Positions 1 through 8,155 of a stretch of DNA of 64,000 nucleotides are shown piece by piece; within the stretch, counting starts at the first letter, position 1; every line of letters starts with the position of its first letter. Origin of the DNA: Cardiobacteriaceae bacterium. GTDB lineage: Bacteria; Pseudomonadota; Gammaproteobacteria; Cardiobacteriales; Cardiobacteriaceae. The notes under the pieces are model-generated. The model was not told the DNA's origin and did no database searches. It saw only the letters and a program-made list of their open reading frames with translations. Where the stretch lies: NCBI GenBank assembly GCA_030525785.1, contig JAUNEA010000003.1:1-64000 (forward strand). Reading direction: 5' to 3'. The position numbers and the translations under genes are program-made.

Positions 1-128
1 TTTAAAATTTGGCAAATGCGATTGTTCATAAAAATGCTCGTGTGATGAAAAGATGAGCGTATTTTAATGAGTTTTAAAATTTGTTAAAATAACACCAATC
101 ACACAACACTTTTGCCAATTTTGCACAA

Positions 129-1049
129 ATGAACCCCAAAAACACCACACTCCACGCCCTAGAAATTTTTTTAGCCGTTGCCAAAGAAAAGAATTTTTCC
201 GAAGTCGCTCGTCAGTACGATGTGGCAAGTTCGGTCATTTCTCGGCAAATCAAACAGCTTGAAGACGATTTCGGGCAAACGCTGTTTTACCGAAACACCC
301 GTGCGATGAGCCTGACGCAGGCTGGCGAGATTTTTCGTGAACACGCCCAAGTGATATTGAGCCAATTTGACACACTCAATCAAACCCTACATCAAAAAAA
401 CGCAGAACCAAACGGCATCATCGCCATCAATGCCCCTGTATTTTTTGGGCAAAAACACATCACACCGCATTTGGGCGAGCTTGCCAAGCGTTATCCCAAA
501 TTGCAAATCCACCTAACCCAAACCGATGATTTTATTGACCCTTATGGTCAAAAGGCGGACATTATTGTCAGAGTTGCCGTGCCGATGGACAGCAATTTAA
601 AGCAAAAAATCATTGCTCGCCAACGCCATTTTTTGCTTGCCTCGCCTGCTTATTTGGCAAAAAATGGTACGCCCCAAACGCCTGATGAGCTTGCGACACA
701 TCAGGGGCTTTTTTATCGTGGGGAATTGGGCGTGTTGCGTTTTAAAAATTTAAATACAAATCAAATACTTGAAATTAGAGAGAAAATGGTCAGCAACAAT
801 GCGGACAGTTTGATTCAAATGGCAATGGACGGTGCGGGCATTGTGATGATGCCTGATTGGGCGGTGGCTGATGAAGTCAAAACAGGCAAACTTGTGCCGA
901 TTTTGCCCCACATCCCGATTGCCAGTGGCAATGAGGAGATTGTGCTTGCCATTTTGACTCCGCAAAGTACCTACCGTCCTGTGAGTGTGCAAGCGGTCAT
1001 TGATTTTTTGGTGGAAAAATGGGACGGTGGGAAAAGCTGGCAGGTGTGA
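129..1049 (+). CDS. LysR-family transcriptional regulator
   Basis: This is a DNA-binding regulator of the LysR family at the usual length (306 aa). Residues 5-65 form the winged helix-turn-helix, with the typical segments FLAVAKEKNFSEVAR and SSVISRQIKQLE. Residues 90-295 look like the periplasmic-binding-like effector domain. The sequence resembles the subgroup used for single-target oxidoreductase or efflux control, but the target cannot be read here. The neighbouring emrE-marR pair is on the opposite strand and convergent with it, so the gene is not divergent from a visible target; any target may lie to the left of the window. A Neisseriaceae-type uptake-like 12-mer follows its stop codon, hinting at lateral transfer. 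Confidence 0.9.
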   Translation: MNPKNTTLHALEIFLAVAKEKNFSEVARQYDVASSVISRQIKQLEDDFGQTLFYRNTRAMSLTQAGEIFREHAQVILSQFDTLNQTLHQKNAEPNGIIAINAPVFFGQKHITPHLGELAKRYPKLQIHLTQTDDFIDPYGQKADIIVRVAVPMDSNLKQKIIARQRHFLLASPAYLAKNGTPQTPDELATHQGLFYRGELGVLRFKNLNTNQILEIREKMVSNNADSLIQMAMDGAGIVMMPDWAVADEVKTGKLVPILPHIPIASGNEEIVLAILTPQSTYRPVSVQAVIDFLVEKWDGGKSWQV

Positions 1050-1056
1050 TTTTTTA

Positions 1057-1080
1057 AGGCTGCCTGAAAAGCGCTTTTTT
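1057..1080 (+). repeat. DUS-like 12-mer fused to the palindrome
   Basis: AGGCTGCCTGAA at 1057-1068 matches the DNA uptake sequence dialect I know from Simonsiella-type Neisseriaceae. It runs directly into the local palindrome (AAAAGCGCTTTT). A one-mismatch copy in the same orientation lies at 1990-2012, on the far side of the emrE-marR pair. The two copies bracket that cassette. I saw no other copies in the window, so it is not the host's own uptake signal. Confidence 0.6.
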
Positions 1081-1129
1081 ATAAAATTAACATAAAAAAC
1101 ACTGCTTTTTATAAACAACATTTACCCAA

Positions 1130-1462
1130 CTAATGCCCACCCATTTTAGACAGCGTATTCATCATTATCACCCCAGCCAAAATCAGGGCAATGCTCGTTA
1201 TTCCCCAAAAATCCACTTTTTCATTAAAAAGAATAACGCCCACAATCGCCGTCAAAACCAAGCCCACGCCAGACCAAATCGCATACGCCATACCAAGCGG
1301 AATGGATTTTAGGCTCAAAGATAAGCAATAAAATGCCACAATAAAGCTAATCACAAAACCCACAGAGGGTAAAAGTTTGGTAAAACCTTGTGAAAACTTC
1401 ATCATCGTTGTACCAAACACTTCACTACAAATGGCAATCGCCAATAAAATAGACCAGTGCAT
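1130..1462 (-). CDS. emrE: SMR-family multidrug efflux protein (EmrE-like)
   Basis: This is a small multidrug resistance transporter of exactly 110 aa, the length of E. coli EmrE. The four transmembrane helices, the membrane-embedded acidic residue Glu14, Tyr60 and Trp63 (in AYAIWSGVG) are all present. The family exports lipophilic cations and quaternary ammonium compounds in exchange for protons. It lies 23 bp downstream of a MarR regulator on the same strand, so the two are probably one operon controlled by the inverted repeat at 1918-1960. The start has a good ribosome-binding site (GAGGAG). SugE-type guanidinium export is the main alternative; the sequence is closer to EmrE by its N-terminus and WSGVG motif. 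Confidence 0.93.
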   Translation of the reverse strand: MHWSILLAIAICSEVFGTTMMKFSQGFTKLLPSVGFVISFIVAFYCLSLSLKSIPLGMAYAIWSGVGLVLTAIVGVILFNEKVDFWGITSIALILAGVIMMNTLSKMGGH

Positions 1463-1485
1463 AAAATGCTCCTCAAATAAAAAAC

Positions 1486-1911
1486 TTAACTTTCCAAACG
1501 GCTGGCAATAAGTGCCTGTAACTTATTGGTTTCATTTAATAAAAATAACAGGCGTTCTATACCAAATTCATCAATGATTTGTTGTTCAAGCTGTAATAGA
1601 TGTTCAATAATGGGTCTGGCAAAGGCTTTACCCTTATCGGTCAAAGAGATGATTTTTTCTCGTTTGTCATTATCGCTACTTTGCACCAAAATAATGCCGT
1701 CTTGTTCATATTTTTTACAAAGTGTATGAATGGTTTGTTTGGCAAGATGATATTTGTCGGCAATGTATTTTTGCGTGGCAACATCGGCAACCCAAAGCGT
1801 ATAGAGTATGGCAAGCTCATTGGCGTTTATCTGATGATTTTTGGCAAAAATGGCATAGCTTAAATTGACCCTTGAACAGGCATCGCCGATTTGTTCTAAT
1901 ACATTAGACAT
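1486..1911 (-). CDS. MarR-family transcriptional regulator
   Basis: This 141-aa winged-helix regulator fits the MarR family. A recognition-helix region lies around residues 45-70 (QKYIADKYHLAKQTIHTL) and a wing around 75-92 ends in the common DKREKIISLTDKG pattern. It is the first gene of a two-gene unit with the emrE-like pump, an arrangement usual for ligand-released repressors of efflux genes. The perfect 15-bp inverted repeat that begins six bases upstream of its start codon is the obvious autoregulatory operator. The ligand is unknown. Confidence 0.9.
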   Translation of the reverse strand: MSNVLEQIGDACSRVNLSYAIFAKNHQINANELAILYTLWVADVATQKYIADKYHLAKQTIHTLCKKYEQDGIILVQSSDNDKREKIISLTDKGKAFARPIIEHLLQLEQQIIDEFGIERLLFLLNETNKLQALIASRLES

Positions 1912-1917
1912 AAAATA

Positions 1918-1960
1918 GTCCTAAAATTGACTTGATGCGTATTTTAGTCAATTTTAGGAC
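1918..1960 (-). promoter_or_regulatory. Candidate MarR operator, perfect 15-bp inverted repeat
   Basis: GTCCTAAAATTGACT at 1918-1932 is repeated in perfect inverted form at 1946-1960 with a 13-bp spacer. It lies immediately upstream of the marR start. A TTGACT in the distal arm could act as a -35 element for the marR-emrE transcript, so a bound repressor would block the polymerase. The assignment to this MarR protein is inferred from position. Confidence 0.7.
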
Positions 1961-1989
1961 GAATTGCAAGGGGTTTTTAAATTTTTTTC

Positions 1990-2012
1990 AGGCTGGCTGA
2001 AAAAGCGCTTTG
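1990..2012 (+). repeat. Second DUS-like 12-mer fused to the palindrome
   Basis: AGGCTGGCTGAA at 1990-2001 differs at one base from the copy at 1057. It is again followed directly by the palindrome (AAAAGCGCTTTG). Same orientation; together the two copies flank the marR-emrE cassette. Confidence 0.5.
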
Positions 2013-2028
2013 CAGAATTGAGATAAAA

Positions 2029-2059
2029 AAACACCGCTCTCATCACAAAAACGGTGTTT
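2029..2059 (-). terminator. Intrinsic terminator of the propeller lipoprotein gene
   Basis: Arms AAACACCG and CGGTGTTT (8 bp, 15-nt loop) are followed on the minus strand by a T run. It lies about 45 bp downstream of the stop codon at 2105. Confidence 0.6.
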
Positions 2060-2104
2060 AAATCACTATTTCCCTTCAAAATACGCCATTTTATCTCTAT
2101 AAAA

Positions 2105-3166
2105 CTAGCCTAAATAATAAGTTTTGCCCACAGGCAATACGGTAGAAACACCGCTAAAATCCTGCGTGTATTTACCCTTATAAAGAGGCGTGATTGCCAA
2201 ATTATCAGGGTTGATGGTGGTAATATGATAATCCTTTAAACATTCATAAGTCATTGTATCGCCACAATTTTGGGTGCGAGAACCTGCGGTAATCAGCTTA
2301 TCGCCCGCCCAATGCAAATTGTCAAATACGCCATAATTAAGCTGGGCGGTGGCAACTTTTTTGGCAGGGTTGGTATTGGTTAATTTACTTAAATTTTTCA
2401 TATGAGCCACATAGATAAACTTGCCGTCTTTGGAGAGTTCAATGCCATTATTGCCGTTCAATTCCGTGCCTTGCAATTTTTCAAAGACTTGCGTTTTTGG
2501 TGTCCAGCGATAGATTGCCCCTGTGATTTTACCTGCAATCATTTCGGTCAGATTATGCTCTGGGTGCATCATTACCGTTACATAGATTGAGCCGTCCGCC
2601 CCTGACACTACGCTGTTTGCCGCCAAATATCTACCCTTGTCGTCTTTGGGCATTGGCACATTGCCAAGCCATTTAATTGTTGGTGTCGCTTGGGTGCCGT
2701 CCACTTCAAAAACTTCAATGGTTTCACGGGTGATGTTTTTGTCAAAACCGTTGTGATTGACCGCATACAAAAGCGATTTGCCACCACCCATCGCACGAAT
2801 GCTCAAACCGTGAATTTGCATTTCATCGGCGTGCGGTTGTGGCTGGCTGTTTTTAAATTGGGTGGAGGGTTTATCTGCTTTTGGGGCGATGAGCCTTTGG
2901 GCGGTTTTGCTTTGGTCATCAATCAAGTATAAACCGCTATGGTGGGTCATACCGCTTGCAATAATCCAGTTAGAATTGGGGATTTGCACCAAGTCTTCGG
3001 GGCTTTTTAGGTTGTCAATGTAGCTTAATTGAGCGATTTCTTGGGCAGTGTCAAGCGTTGCTGTCTGAATGCTTGGTGTATTTTTTATTGTATGATGGAT
3101 TGGGCTACACGCCACACCCAAAGTGGCAAAAGCTAGGACGATGGCGGTTGTTGTGAATGTTTTCAT
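2105..3166 (-). CDS. Probable lipoprotein with a six-bladed-propeller-type fold
   Basis: This 353-aa secreted protein has a signal peptide whose end (LGVACSP, Cys20) resembles a lipobox, although the -3 residue is Gly. The remainder reads like an SMP-30/gluconolactonase or paraoxonase-type beta-propeller: repeated strand patterns such as GNNGIELSKDGKFIYVAH near residue 240 and NSVVSGADGSIYVTV near residue 185. Two nearby cysteines (NCGDTMTYEC, about residues 300-308) may form a disulfide. The substrate cannot be inferred. It is monocistronic with its own terminator. Confidence 0.65.
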   Translation of the reverse strand: MKTFTTTAIVLAFATLGVACSPIHHTIKNTPSIQTATLDTAQEIAQLSYIDNLKSPEDLVQIPNSNWIIASGMTHHSGLYLIDDQSKTAQRLIAPKADKPSTQFKNSQPQPHADEMQIHGLSIRAMGGGKSLLYAVNHNGFDKNITRETIEVFEVDGTQATPTIKWLGNVPMPKDDKGRYLAANSVVSGADGSIYVTVMMHPEHNLTEMIAGKITGAIYRWTPKTQVFEKLQGTELNGNNGIELSKDGKFIYVAHMKNLSKLTNTNPAKKVATAQLNYGVFDNLHWAGDKLITAGSRTQNCGDTMTYECLKDYHITTINPDNLAITPLYKGKYTQDFSGVSTVLPVGKTYYLG

Positions 3167-3295
3167 AAAATTGCTCTTTTAGTGGAATGGGATAAGAACA
3201 TGTTAGAGCTTTAATATGGATAACAGAATGGTGATTTATGGGAATTTTGTTTTCAAAAATGAGAAAGCACTTTGGTAAACAAAGCGCTTTGTCTC

Positions 3296-5296
3296 TTAAT
3301 TCATTTGATGCAAAAAGTGCATATGTGTATGGTATTGCTGAATCATATCATGAATAACGCCTTCTTTCGTCCATGCCATAATATCATAATCCTGCCCACC
3401 TTGACTCAAATGAACTTCTGCACGATAGTATTTCTGCTCCTCTTTAATATCATGAATTTCCTGAATATCCTTTAAGAAATTAGGTTTGATATGAGCAACC
3501 GATTTAACCGTATAATAAAAATCCCATTCACCACCATAATGTACTTTTAACATCACATGACCCGATTGCTTTTGTATCACAACCGCCTCTACATGATAAC
3601 GATTCAATTCATCAGCAACATCATGAGCAGCAGATAAGACAATATCATCAATAAAATGATTAACTCTGTTCTGATTTGGAAAATCCATAATAACTTGCAA
3701 TCGTTCACGCCATGCTTCACTTCCCATAGCAGGCAATGGCACAGTTAATCCCATTTGTTGAATCTCTTGCTTTTGTTGGTCTACTCGAAGCGCTTTGAGT
3801 AAGCCATAAAGCGCTACCATTAAAACGGTTACAAAAGGCAAAGCGCTTGCAATGGTCATGGTCTGCAACGCACCTAATCCACCAACCAACAAGAGTACAA
3901 TCGCTACCAATCCAGCACCAACAGACCAAAAAACACGATAAGTCAATCCTTTACTTCCTTTACCATTGGCGCACAACATATCCATCACCAATGCTCCTGA
4001 ATCAGCTGAAGTCACAAAAAAGACTACGACCATCATCAAACCCACAACTGATAGCAAAGCGCTTAAGGGTAAATGTTCGAATAAAGCGAACAAGGAAAGC
4101 GAGACATCACGATTCACAGTTTCTGCTACTTGTACCATTCCCTGATTAAAAATTAAATCAATAGCTGAATTTCCAAAAACAGTCATCCATAAGAAAGTAA
4201 ATCCTGTTGGTACCAATAAAACACCTGAAATGAATTCTCGAATGGTTCGACCACGAGAAATTTTAGCAATAAATAATCCAACAAAAGGTGACCAACTTAA
4301 CCACCAGCCCCAATAAAGAATTGTCCAGCCACCAAACCAATCTGTTTTCTCATAAGCATACATATTAAATGTCATGCTCACAATATTGGAAACATAATTA
4401 CCTACATTTTGCACAAAAGCTTGTAGGAGAAAAACTGTTGAAGCTGTTAGCAATACAAATAATAATAAAATAATTGCTAACCCAAGATTTAATTCTGATA
4501 AAAACTTAACGCCTTTATTTAACCCACTCGCAACAGACCATGTTGCCAAAGCGCTTATCAAAATAATCAACACAATTTGCGTTGTGGTATTCACAGAAAT
4601 CCAATCAGGCAATAAATAATGCAATCCTGAATTGATTTGCAACACGCCATAGCCTAGAGAAGTGGCAACACCAAAAAGCGTTCCGACCACAGCAAACACA
4701 TCGACTACATCACCCCATCGGCCATAAATACGCTCACCAATCAAAGGATAAAGTGCTGAACGCAACGTTAATGGCAAGTGATGACGGTAGGAAAAAAATG
4801 CCAAAATCAAAGCAACCACAGCATAAACTGCCCAGCCATGTAATCCCCAATGGAAAAAGGTTAAACGCATGGCTTGACGAGCTGCTTCAACATTACCGCC
4901 CTCACCCAGTGGTGGCGATAAAAAATGCATCACAGGCTCTGCGACCCCAAAAAACATCAAACCAATTCCCATGCCTGCCGAAAACAGCATCGCAAACCAA
5001 GAGAGGTTACTGTACTCAGGCTTCACATGATCCAAGCCCAGCTTGATTTGTCCATAACGAGACATACCCAAATAAACCGCCGTCAGCAAAATAATGCCGA
5101 CCGTCAAAATGTAATACCAGCTGGCATAATCCACAATCCAAGCTTGTAGACTTTTGAAAGTTTGGTCTGCCCATTGTGGGGCAATAACGGCGATTGACAA
5201 CAACATGATTATCAAGCCAGCAGATACCATAAAAACACGAGGATTCAATCCTTTAGATGAAAAATACCGTGTTAGATTATCATGCAAATGGTTCAT
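3296..5296 (-). CDS. betT: BCCT-family choline/betaine transporter (BetT-like)
   Basis: This 666-aa protein has the 12-helix core of betaine/choline/carnitine transporters plus the roughly 130-residue cytoplasmic tail typical of E. coli BetT (677 aa). Characteristic segments are GMGIGLMFFGVAEPVMH, FFHWGLHGWAVYA and the tryptophan-rich YWGWWLSWSPFVGLF. BetT-type proteins take up choline with protons for conversion to glycine betaine under osmotic stress. No betA, betB or betI gene is nearby, so it may instead import betaine directly. The start has a strong AGGAG site, preceded by a short inverted repeat at 5309-5323. Confidence 0.92.
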   Translation of the reverse strand: MNHLHDNLTRYFSSKGLNPRVFMVSAGLIIMLLSIAVIAPQWADQTFKSLQAWIVDYASWYYILTVGIILLTAVYLGMSRYGQIKLGLDHVKPEYSNLSWFAMLFSAGMGIGLMFFGVAEPVMHFLSPPLGEGGNVEAARQAMRLTFFHWGLHGWAVYAVVALILAFFSYRHHLPLTLRSALYPLIGERIYGRWGDVVDVFAVVGTLFGVATSLGYGVLQINSGLHYLLPDWISVNTTTQIVLIILISALATWSVASGLNKGVKFLSELNLGLAIILLLFVLLTASTVFLLQAFVQNVGNYVSNIVSMTFNMYAYEKTDWFGGWTILYWGWWLSWSPFVGLFIAKISRGRTIREFISGVLLVPTGFTFLWMTVFGNSAIDLIFNQGMVQVAETVNRDVSLSLFALFEHLPLSALLSVVGLMMVVVFFVTSADSGALVMDMLCANGKGSKGLTYRVFWSVGAGLVAIVLLLVGGLGALQTMTIASALPFVTVLMVALYGLLKALRVDQQKQEIQQMGLTVPLPAMGSEAWRERLQVIMDFPNQNRVNHFIDDIVLSAAHDVADELNRYHVEAVVIQKQSGHVMLKVHYGGEWDFYYTVKSVAHIKPNFLKDIQEIHDIKEEQKYYRAEVHLSQGGQDYDIMAWTKEGVIHDMIQQYHTHMHFLHQMN

Positions 5297-5308
5297 TATT
5301 TCTCCTTT

Positions 5309-5323
5309 GGATTCCTAGAATCC
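5309..5323. promoter_or_regulatory. Short inverted repeat upstream of betT
   Basis: GGATTC and GAATCC flank a 3-bp centre just upstream of the betT ribosome-binding site. It could be half of an operator or a weak leader hairpin. Only position supports a regulatory role. Confidence 0.3.
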
Positions 5324-5549
5324 TCATCTACAAATAGCTTCAATTTTCATGACATCAATTTTTACCCTAACACAGCTTTCATCAAGAAGCAAAGCTAAAA
5401 ACATCACACACAGAATTCCACTACCCACAGTATGTTCCTATCCATTTCATGATCTTTTCTTATTTTTTTATCATTATCAGAGAAATATTTTTTACTCCAC
5501 CATTTTAAATACATCAAATTATTTTTCATCTATCCTTTTTTAAATACAA
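5324..5549. other. Non-coding gap upstream of betT
   Basis: This AT-rich stretch separates the FMN reductase terminator from betT. I see no convincing gene. A 64-codon open frame at 5349-5543 on the plus strand lacks a ribosome-binding site and any family resemblance. The betT promoter presumably lies here. Confidence 0.5.
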
Positions 5550-5580
5550 AAAAAGCCCCATCATTATGATGAGGCTTTTT
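5550..5580. terminator. Bidirectional intrinsic terminator
   Basis: AAAAAGCC and GGCTTTTT close a stem of 15 bp with one mismatch around a single central base. A/T runs on both sides let it work in both directions. It ends the FMN reductase transcript on the minus strand. Confidence 0.85.
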
Positions 5581-5599
5581 ATGTTACCAAGCGCTTTGA

Positions 5600-6145
5600 T
5601 TAGAACTTTTCAATAAATTCTGCATAAGCCTTGATGAAGTTACCTAACATAGTTTGAGCAGCTTCTGAAACCAATTCACCCTGCTCATTAAATGCTCCTG
5701 CAAAAATACCTCCCATATTGGCAGCAAAAGGTGCTGTGGGCATATTAATGAATGCTGCTGAGGCAATAGTACGTAATTGGTCAATAGCTCTTGTGCTACC
5801 TGCAGCACTCACCACCATAATTCCCAATGGCTTACCAATCCAAGCGCTTTGACCCATTGGGCGAGAAACCACATCAATAGCATTTTTCAACATAGCAGAA
5901 TATCCGCCATTATGCTCTGGGCTAACCCACAATACAGCGTCAGCCTTTTTCACCGCTTCACGAACGCGCGTATAAGATGCAATTTCTTGGCTATCCAAAT
6001 CGCGATCATATAAAGGCAAATCGCCAATAGGTACAATATTGAGTTGCAAAGAGGCTGGCGCAATTTTTTGCAAATACTTCACCGCCAAATGGTTAAATGA
6101 TGTTTGACTTGCAGAACCAATCAATACAGCAACTTGTTTTGTCAT
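5600..6145 (-). CDS. NADPH-dependent FMN reductase family protein
   Basis: This flavodoxin-fold protein (181 aa from the chosen start) belongs to the NADPH-dependent FMN reductase group that includes ChrR, YieF and SsuE-like enzymes. The phosphate-binding loop LIGSASQTSFN is at the N-terminus and the flavin/dimer motif SPEHNGGYSAMLKNAID is near residue 80. Such enzymes reduce quinones, azo dyes or chromate using NADPH and FMN. I chose the ATG at 6145 because AAGGAG lies 7-8 bases upstream of it; an ATG six codons earlier (6163) lacks a site. It is downstream of the small secreted protein gene on the same strand, 23 bp away. Confidence 0.88.
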   Translation of the reverse strand: MTKQVAVLIGSASQTSFNHLAVKYLQKIAPASLQLNIVPIGDLPLYDRDLDSQEIASYTRVREAVKKADAVLWVSPEHNGGYSAMLKNAIDVVSRPMGQSAWIGKPLGIMVVSAAGSTRAIDQLRTIASAAFINMPTAPFAANMGGIFAGAFNEQGELVSEAAQTMLGNFIKAYAEFIEKF

Positions 6146-6168
6146 CTTAAACTCCTTCATCAATCAAA

Positions 6169-6603
6169 TTATTTCAAACCACATTGTTTTTTCTGTGATT
6201 CAAATTTCTCCATTATTGGAGATAATTCTTTTTCCACTTCTTCTTCTTTTAGATCTGGATTGCCTGCTAAAATTTTTATCTCATCAAACAACACATTCAT
6301 ATCAACCTTATCATAAAAACAAGCACAATCTTTAGCAGGATTATTGACTGAGCAATCTTGTTTCATAGCTTCAACCATCTCACCACTGTATTGCTTCATG
6401 CTATCCATAATATAATGAACAACTTCCTGCTCACTCATTTTTTCAATTGTTTCGCTATTGCTTAATAAGTCATTAAACATAGCTTGTCCCATTTTTTCAG
6501 CCACTGCTTCTGTTGCAGCGCCTTCATGAAAGATTTCAAGATTGGGCATTTGCGCCAAAGCGCTTTGGGCAAAAAATATTGCCATCAACCATAATTTTTT
6601 CAT
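6169..6603 (-). CDS. Small secreted cysteine-containing protein, unknown
   Basis: I do not recognise this 144-aa protein. Residues 1-18 form a clear signal peptide (MKKLWLMAIFFAQSALA), so the mature protein is periplasmic or secreted. The mature part is acidic and helical and has four cysteines (KQDCSV, DCACF and a C-terminal KKQCG) that could form disulfides. The signal peptidase site is written by the local palindrome (CAAAGCGCTTTGG reads Gln-Ser-Ala-Leu). It lies between dapE and the FMN reductase, same strand, 39 bp and 23 bp gaps. Confidence 0.75.
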   Translation of the reverse strand: MKKLWLMAIFFAQSALAQMPNLEIFHEGAATEAVAEKMGQAMFNDLLSNSETIEKMSEQEVVHYIMDSMKQYSGEMVEAMKQDCSVNNPAKDCACFYDKVDMNVLFDEIKILAGNPDLKEEEVEKELSPIMEKFESQKKQCGLK

Positions 6604-6642
6604 ATATTTTCCTTCATCAACATACCCATTATTTTACTCCCA

Positions 6643-7785
6643 TTATTTTAACCACTCTCGAATCACATCATAATAAATATTGGTTAATGGTTCGAGGTGA
6701 GATATTTCAATACATTCATCAATTTGATGAATTGTCTTATTGATTAAACCAAACTCAATCACAGCAGCATACTTGGCAATAAAACGCGCATCAGATGTTC
6801 CACCTGCGGTATTAAAATTAACTGCCTGACCTGTATGCTTCAAAATAGCTTTCGCCAAAGCGCTTTTTAATTCAGGGCTATCCGTACAGAAAGGGTCACC
6901 AGAATGTTGCCATTCTAAGAAATATTTAGCCCCAAAACGCTTAGCAATGGGCTCTAATAAGGCTTGAGTTTGTTGTTGCAAACTTGGTACATCATGCAAA
7001 GTATTGTATCGCCAATTTGCTAATAGATAAGCGCTTTGTGGCACCACATTGCCTGCTCCTGTCCCAGCATGAATGTTGCTGATTTGGAAACTGCTGGGAG
7101 GAAAATCTTCATTACCTTCGTCCCAAATTTTCTGACTCAATGCGCTTGCCATTTCACACAAAGCATGAATCGGATTAATCAGCAAATGCGGATAAGCCAC
7201 ATGACCTTGCTTACCCTCTACTTGAATCCGAACGCTCAACGAACCTCGCCGCCCATGCCGTGCGCCATCGCCCAAAATGTATTCACTACTCGGCTCTCCC
7301 ACCAAGCAATAATCCATTTTCACACCTTCACTCGCCAATTGTTCTAACACAGCTTTTGTGCCAAAAACAGCATCGCCTTCTTCATCACTGGTGAGAAGCA
7401 AAGCAATGGTTCCTTGATGATGCGGATTTTCACGAACCAATCGCTCTGCTGCCACCACCATAGCAGCTACCCCTGATTTCATATCTGCTGCACCACGCCC
7501 ATACAAATACCCATTGCGTTCGGTCGGCTCAAAAGGTGGAGAATGCCAAAGCGCTTTGTCACCTGCTGGCACCACATCCGTATGCCCTGCCAACACAAAC
7601 ACAGGCGAACCTGTACCATGCGTTGCCCATAAATTTTGCACTCGTTGCTCGCCTTCGCCAAATGCCATCTCACGAGTCTGAAAGCCCAAAGCACTTAAGC
7701 GATTGGCAATAATGCTTTGGCAGCCTGCATCATCAGGAGTCACACTTGGGCATTGAATGAGTTGTTTCAAAAGTTCCAGTGTCAT
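6643..7785 (-). CDS. dapE: Succinyl-diaminopimelate desuccinylase
   Basis: DapE hydrolyses N-succinyl-LL-2,6-diaminopimelate to LL-diaminopimelate and succinate in lysine and peptidoglycan precursor synthesis. The 380-aa protein has the usual length. The dizinc M20 peptidase motifs are visible: AGHTDVVPAGD (first His/Asp ligands), GRGAADMKSG (bridging Asp), and TSDEEGDA (catalytic Glu pair). The dimerisation domain lies around residues 180-295 and a C-terminal histidine occurs in NKTIHQIDE. It overlaps the upstream glutaredoxin-like gene by four bases (ATGA), so the two are translationally coupled. Enterobacteria have arsC-like yffB in the same position; here a glutaredoxin takes it. Confidence 0.96.
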   Translation of the reverse strand: MTLELLKQLIQCPSVTPDDAGCQSIIANRLSALGFQTREMAFGEGEQRVQNLWATHGTGSPVFVLAGHTDVVPAGDKALWHSPPFEPTERNGYLYGRGAADMKSGVAAMVVAAERLVRENPHHQGTIALLLTSDEEGDAVFGTKAVLEQLASEGVKMDYCLVGEPSSEYILGDGARHGRRGSLSVRIQVEGKQGHVAYPHLLINPIHALCEMASALSQKIWDEGNEDFPPSSFQISNIHAGTGAGNVVPQSAYLLANWRYNTLHDVPSLQQQTQALLEPIAKRFGAKYFLEWQHSGDPFCTDSPELKSALAKAILKHTGQAVNFNTAGGTSDARFIAKYAAVIEFGLINKTIHQIDECIEISHLEPLTNIYYDVIREWLK

Positions 7786-8036
7786 ACCAATCTCGCTAAA
7801 TCTGCTACTTCAAAAATAACTCCCATCTCGGTAACCAACACAGGAATCCCCACATAACCTTGTGCTTTTTTTATCTCAAATGCAGGTTCATGGTCGCGTA
7901 AACGCAAAAATGCCTTCAACGCCGCCATACTGTCGCGAATATTCACTGCCTCATAATCCAAGCCCAAGCGCTTTAATTCCTGCACGAAAGGCTCCGTATC
8001 AGGGCATAAATCATTAAAGTACAAAACATATTTCAT
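7782..8036 (-). CDS. Glutaredoxin-like protein
   Basis: This 84-aa thioredoxin-fold protein has the redox motif reduced to CPDT (Cys11-Pro-Asp-Thr), the single-cysteine form found in some glutaredoxins. A cis-proline loop is visible at GIPVLV. It would act as a thiol oxidoreductase or a glutathione-dependent carrier in the cytoplasm. It overlaps dapE and is divergent from the rsx operon. Confidence 0.75.
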   Translation of the reverse strand: MKYVLYFNDLCPDTEPFVQELKRLGLDYEAVNIRDSMAALKAFLRLRDHEPAFEIKKAQGYVGIPVLVTEMGVIFEVADLARLV

Positions 8037-8155
8037 CTCATCACTCCTTCGCCATCAGCGTTTTAACGTTCAATTAAGGCTTGCTAAGCTCCTGCGCCCA
8101 GCAAAGCGCTTTGGGGTAAAATGATGCCAAATTTTGAGGTAGGCAGTGTGTTTTT

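Noticed and set aside
5349..5543. 64-codon plus-strand frame in the betT leader
   Set aside because: AT-rich, no ribosome site and no recognisable protein features.
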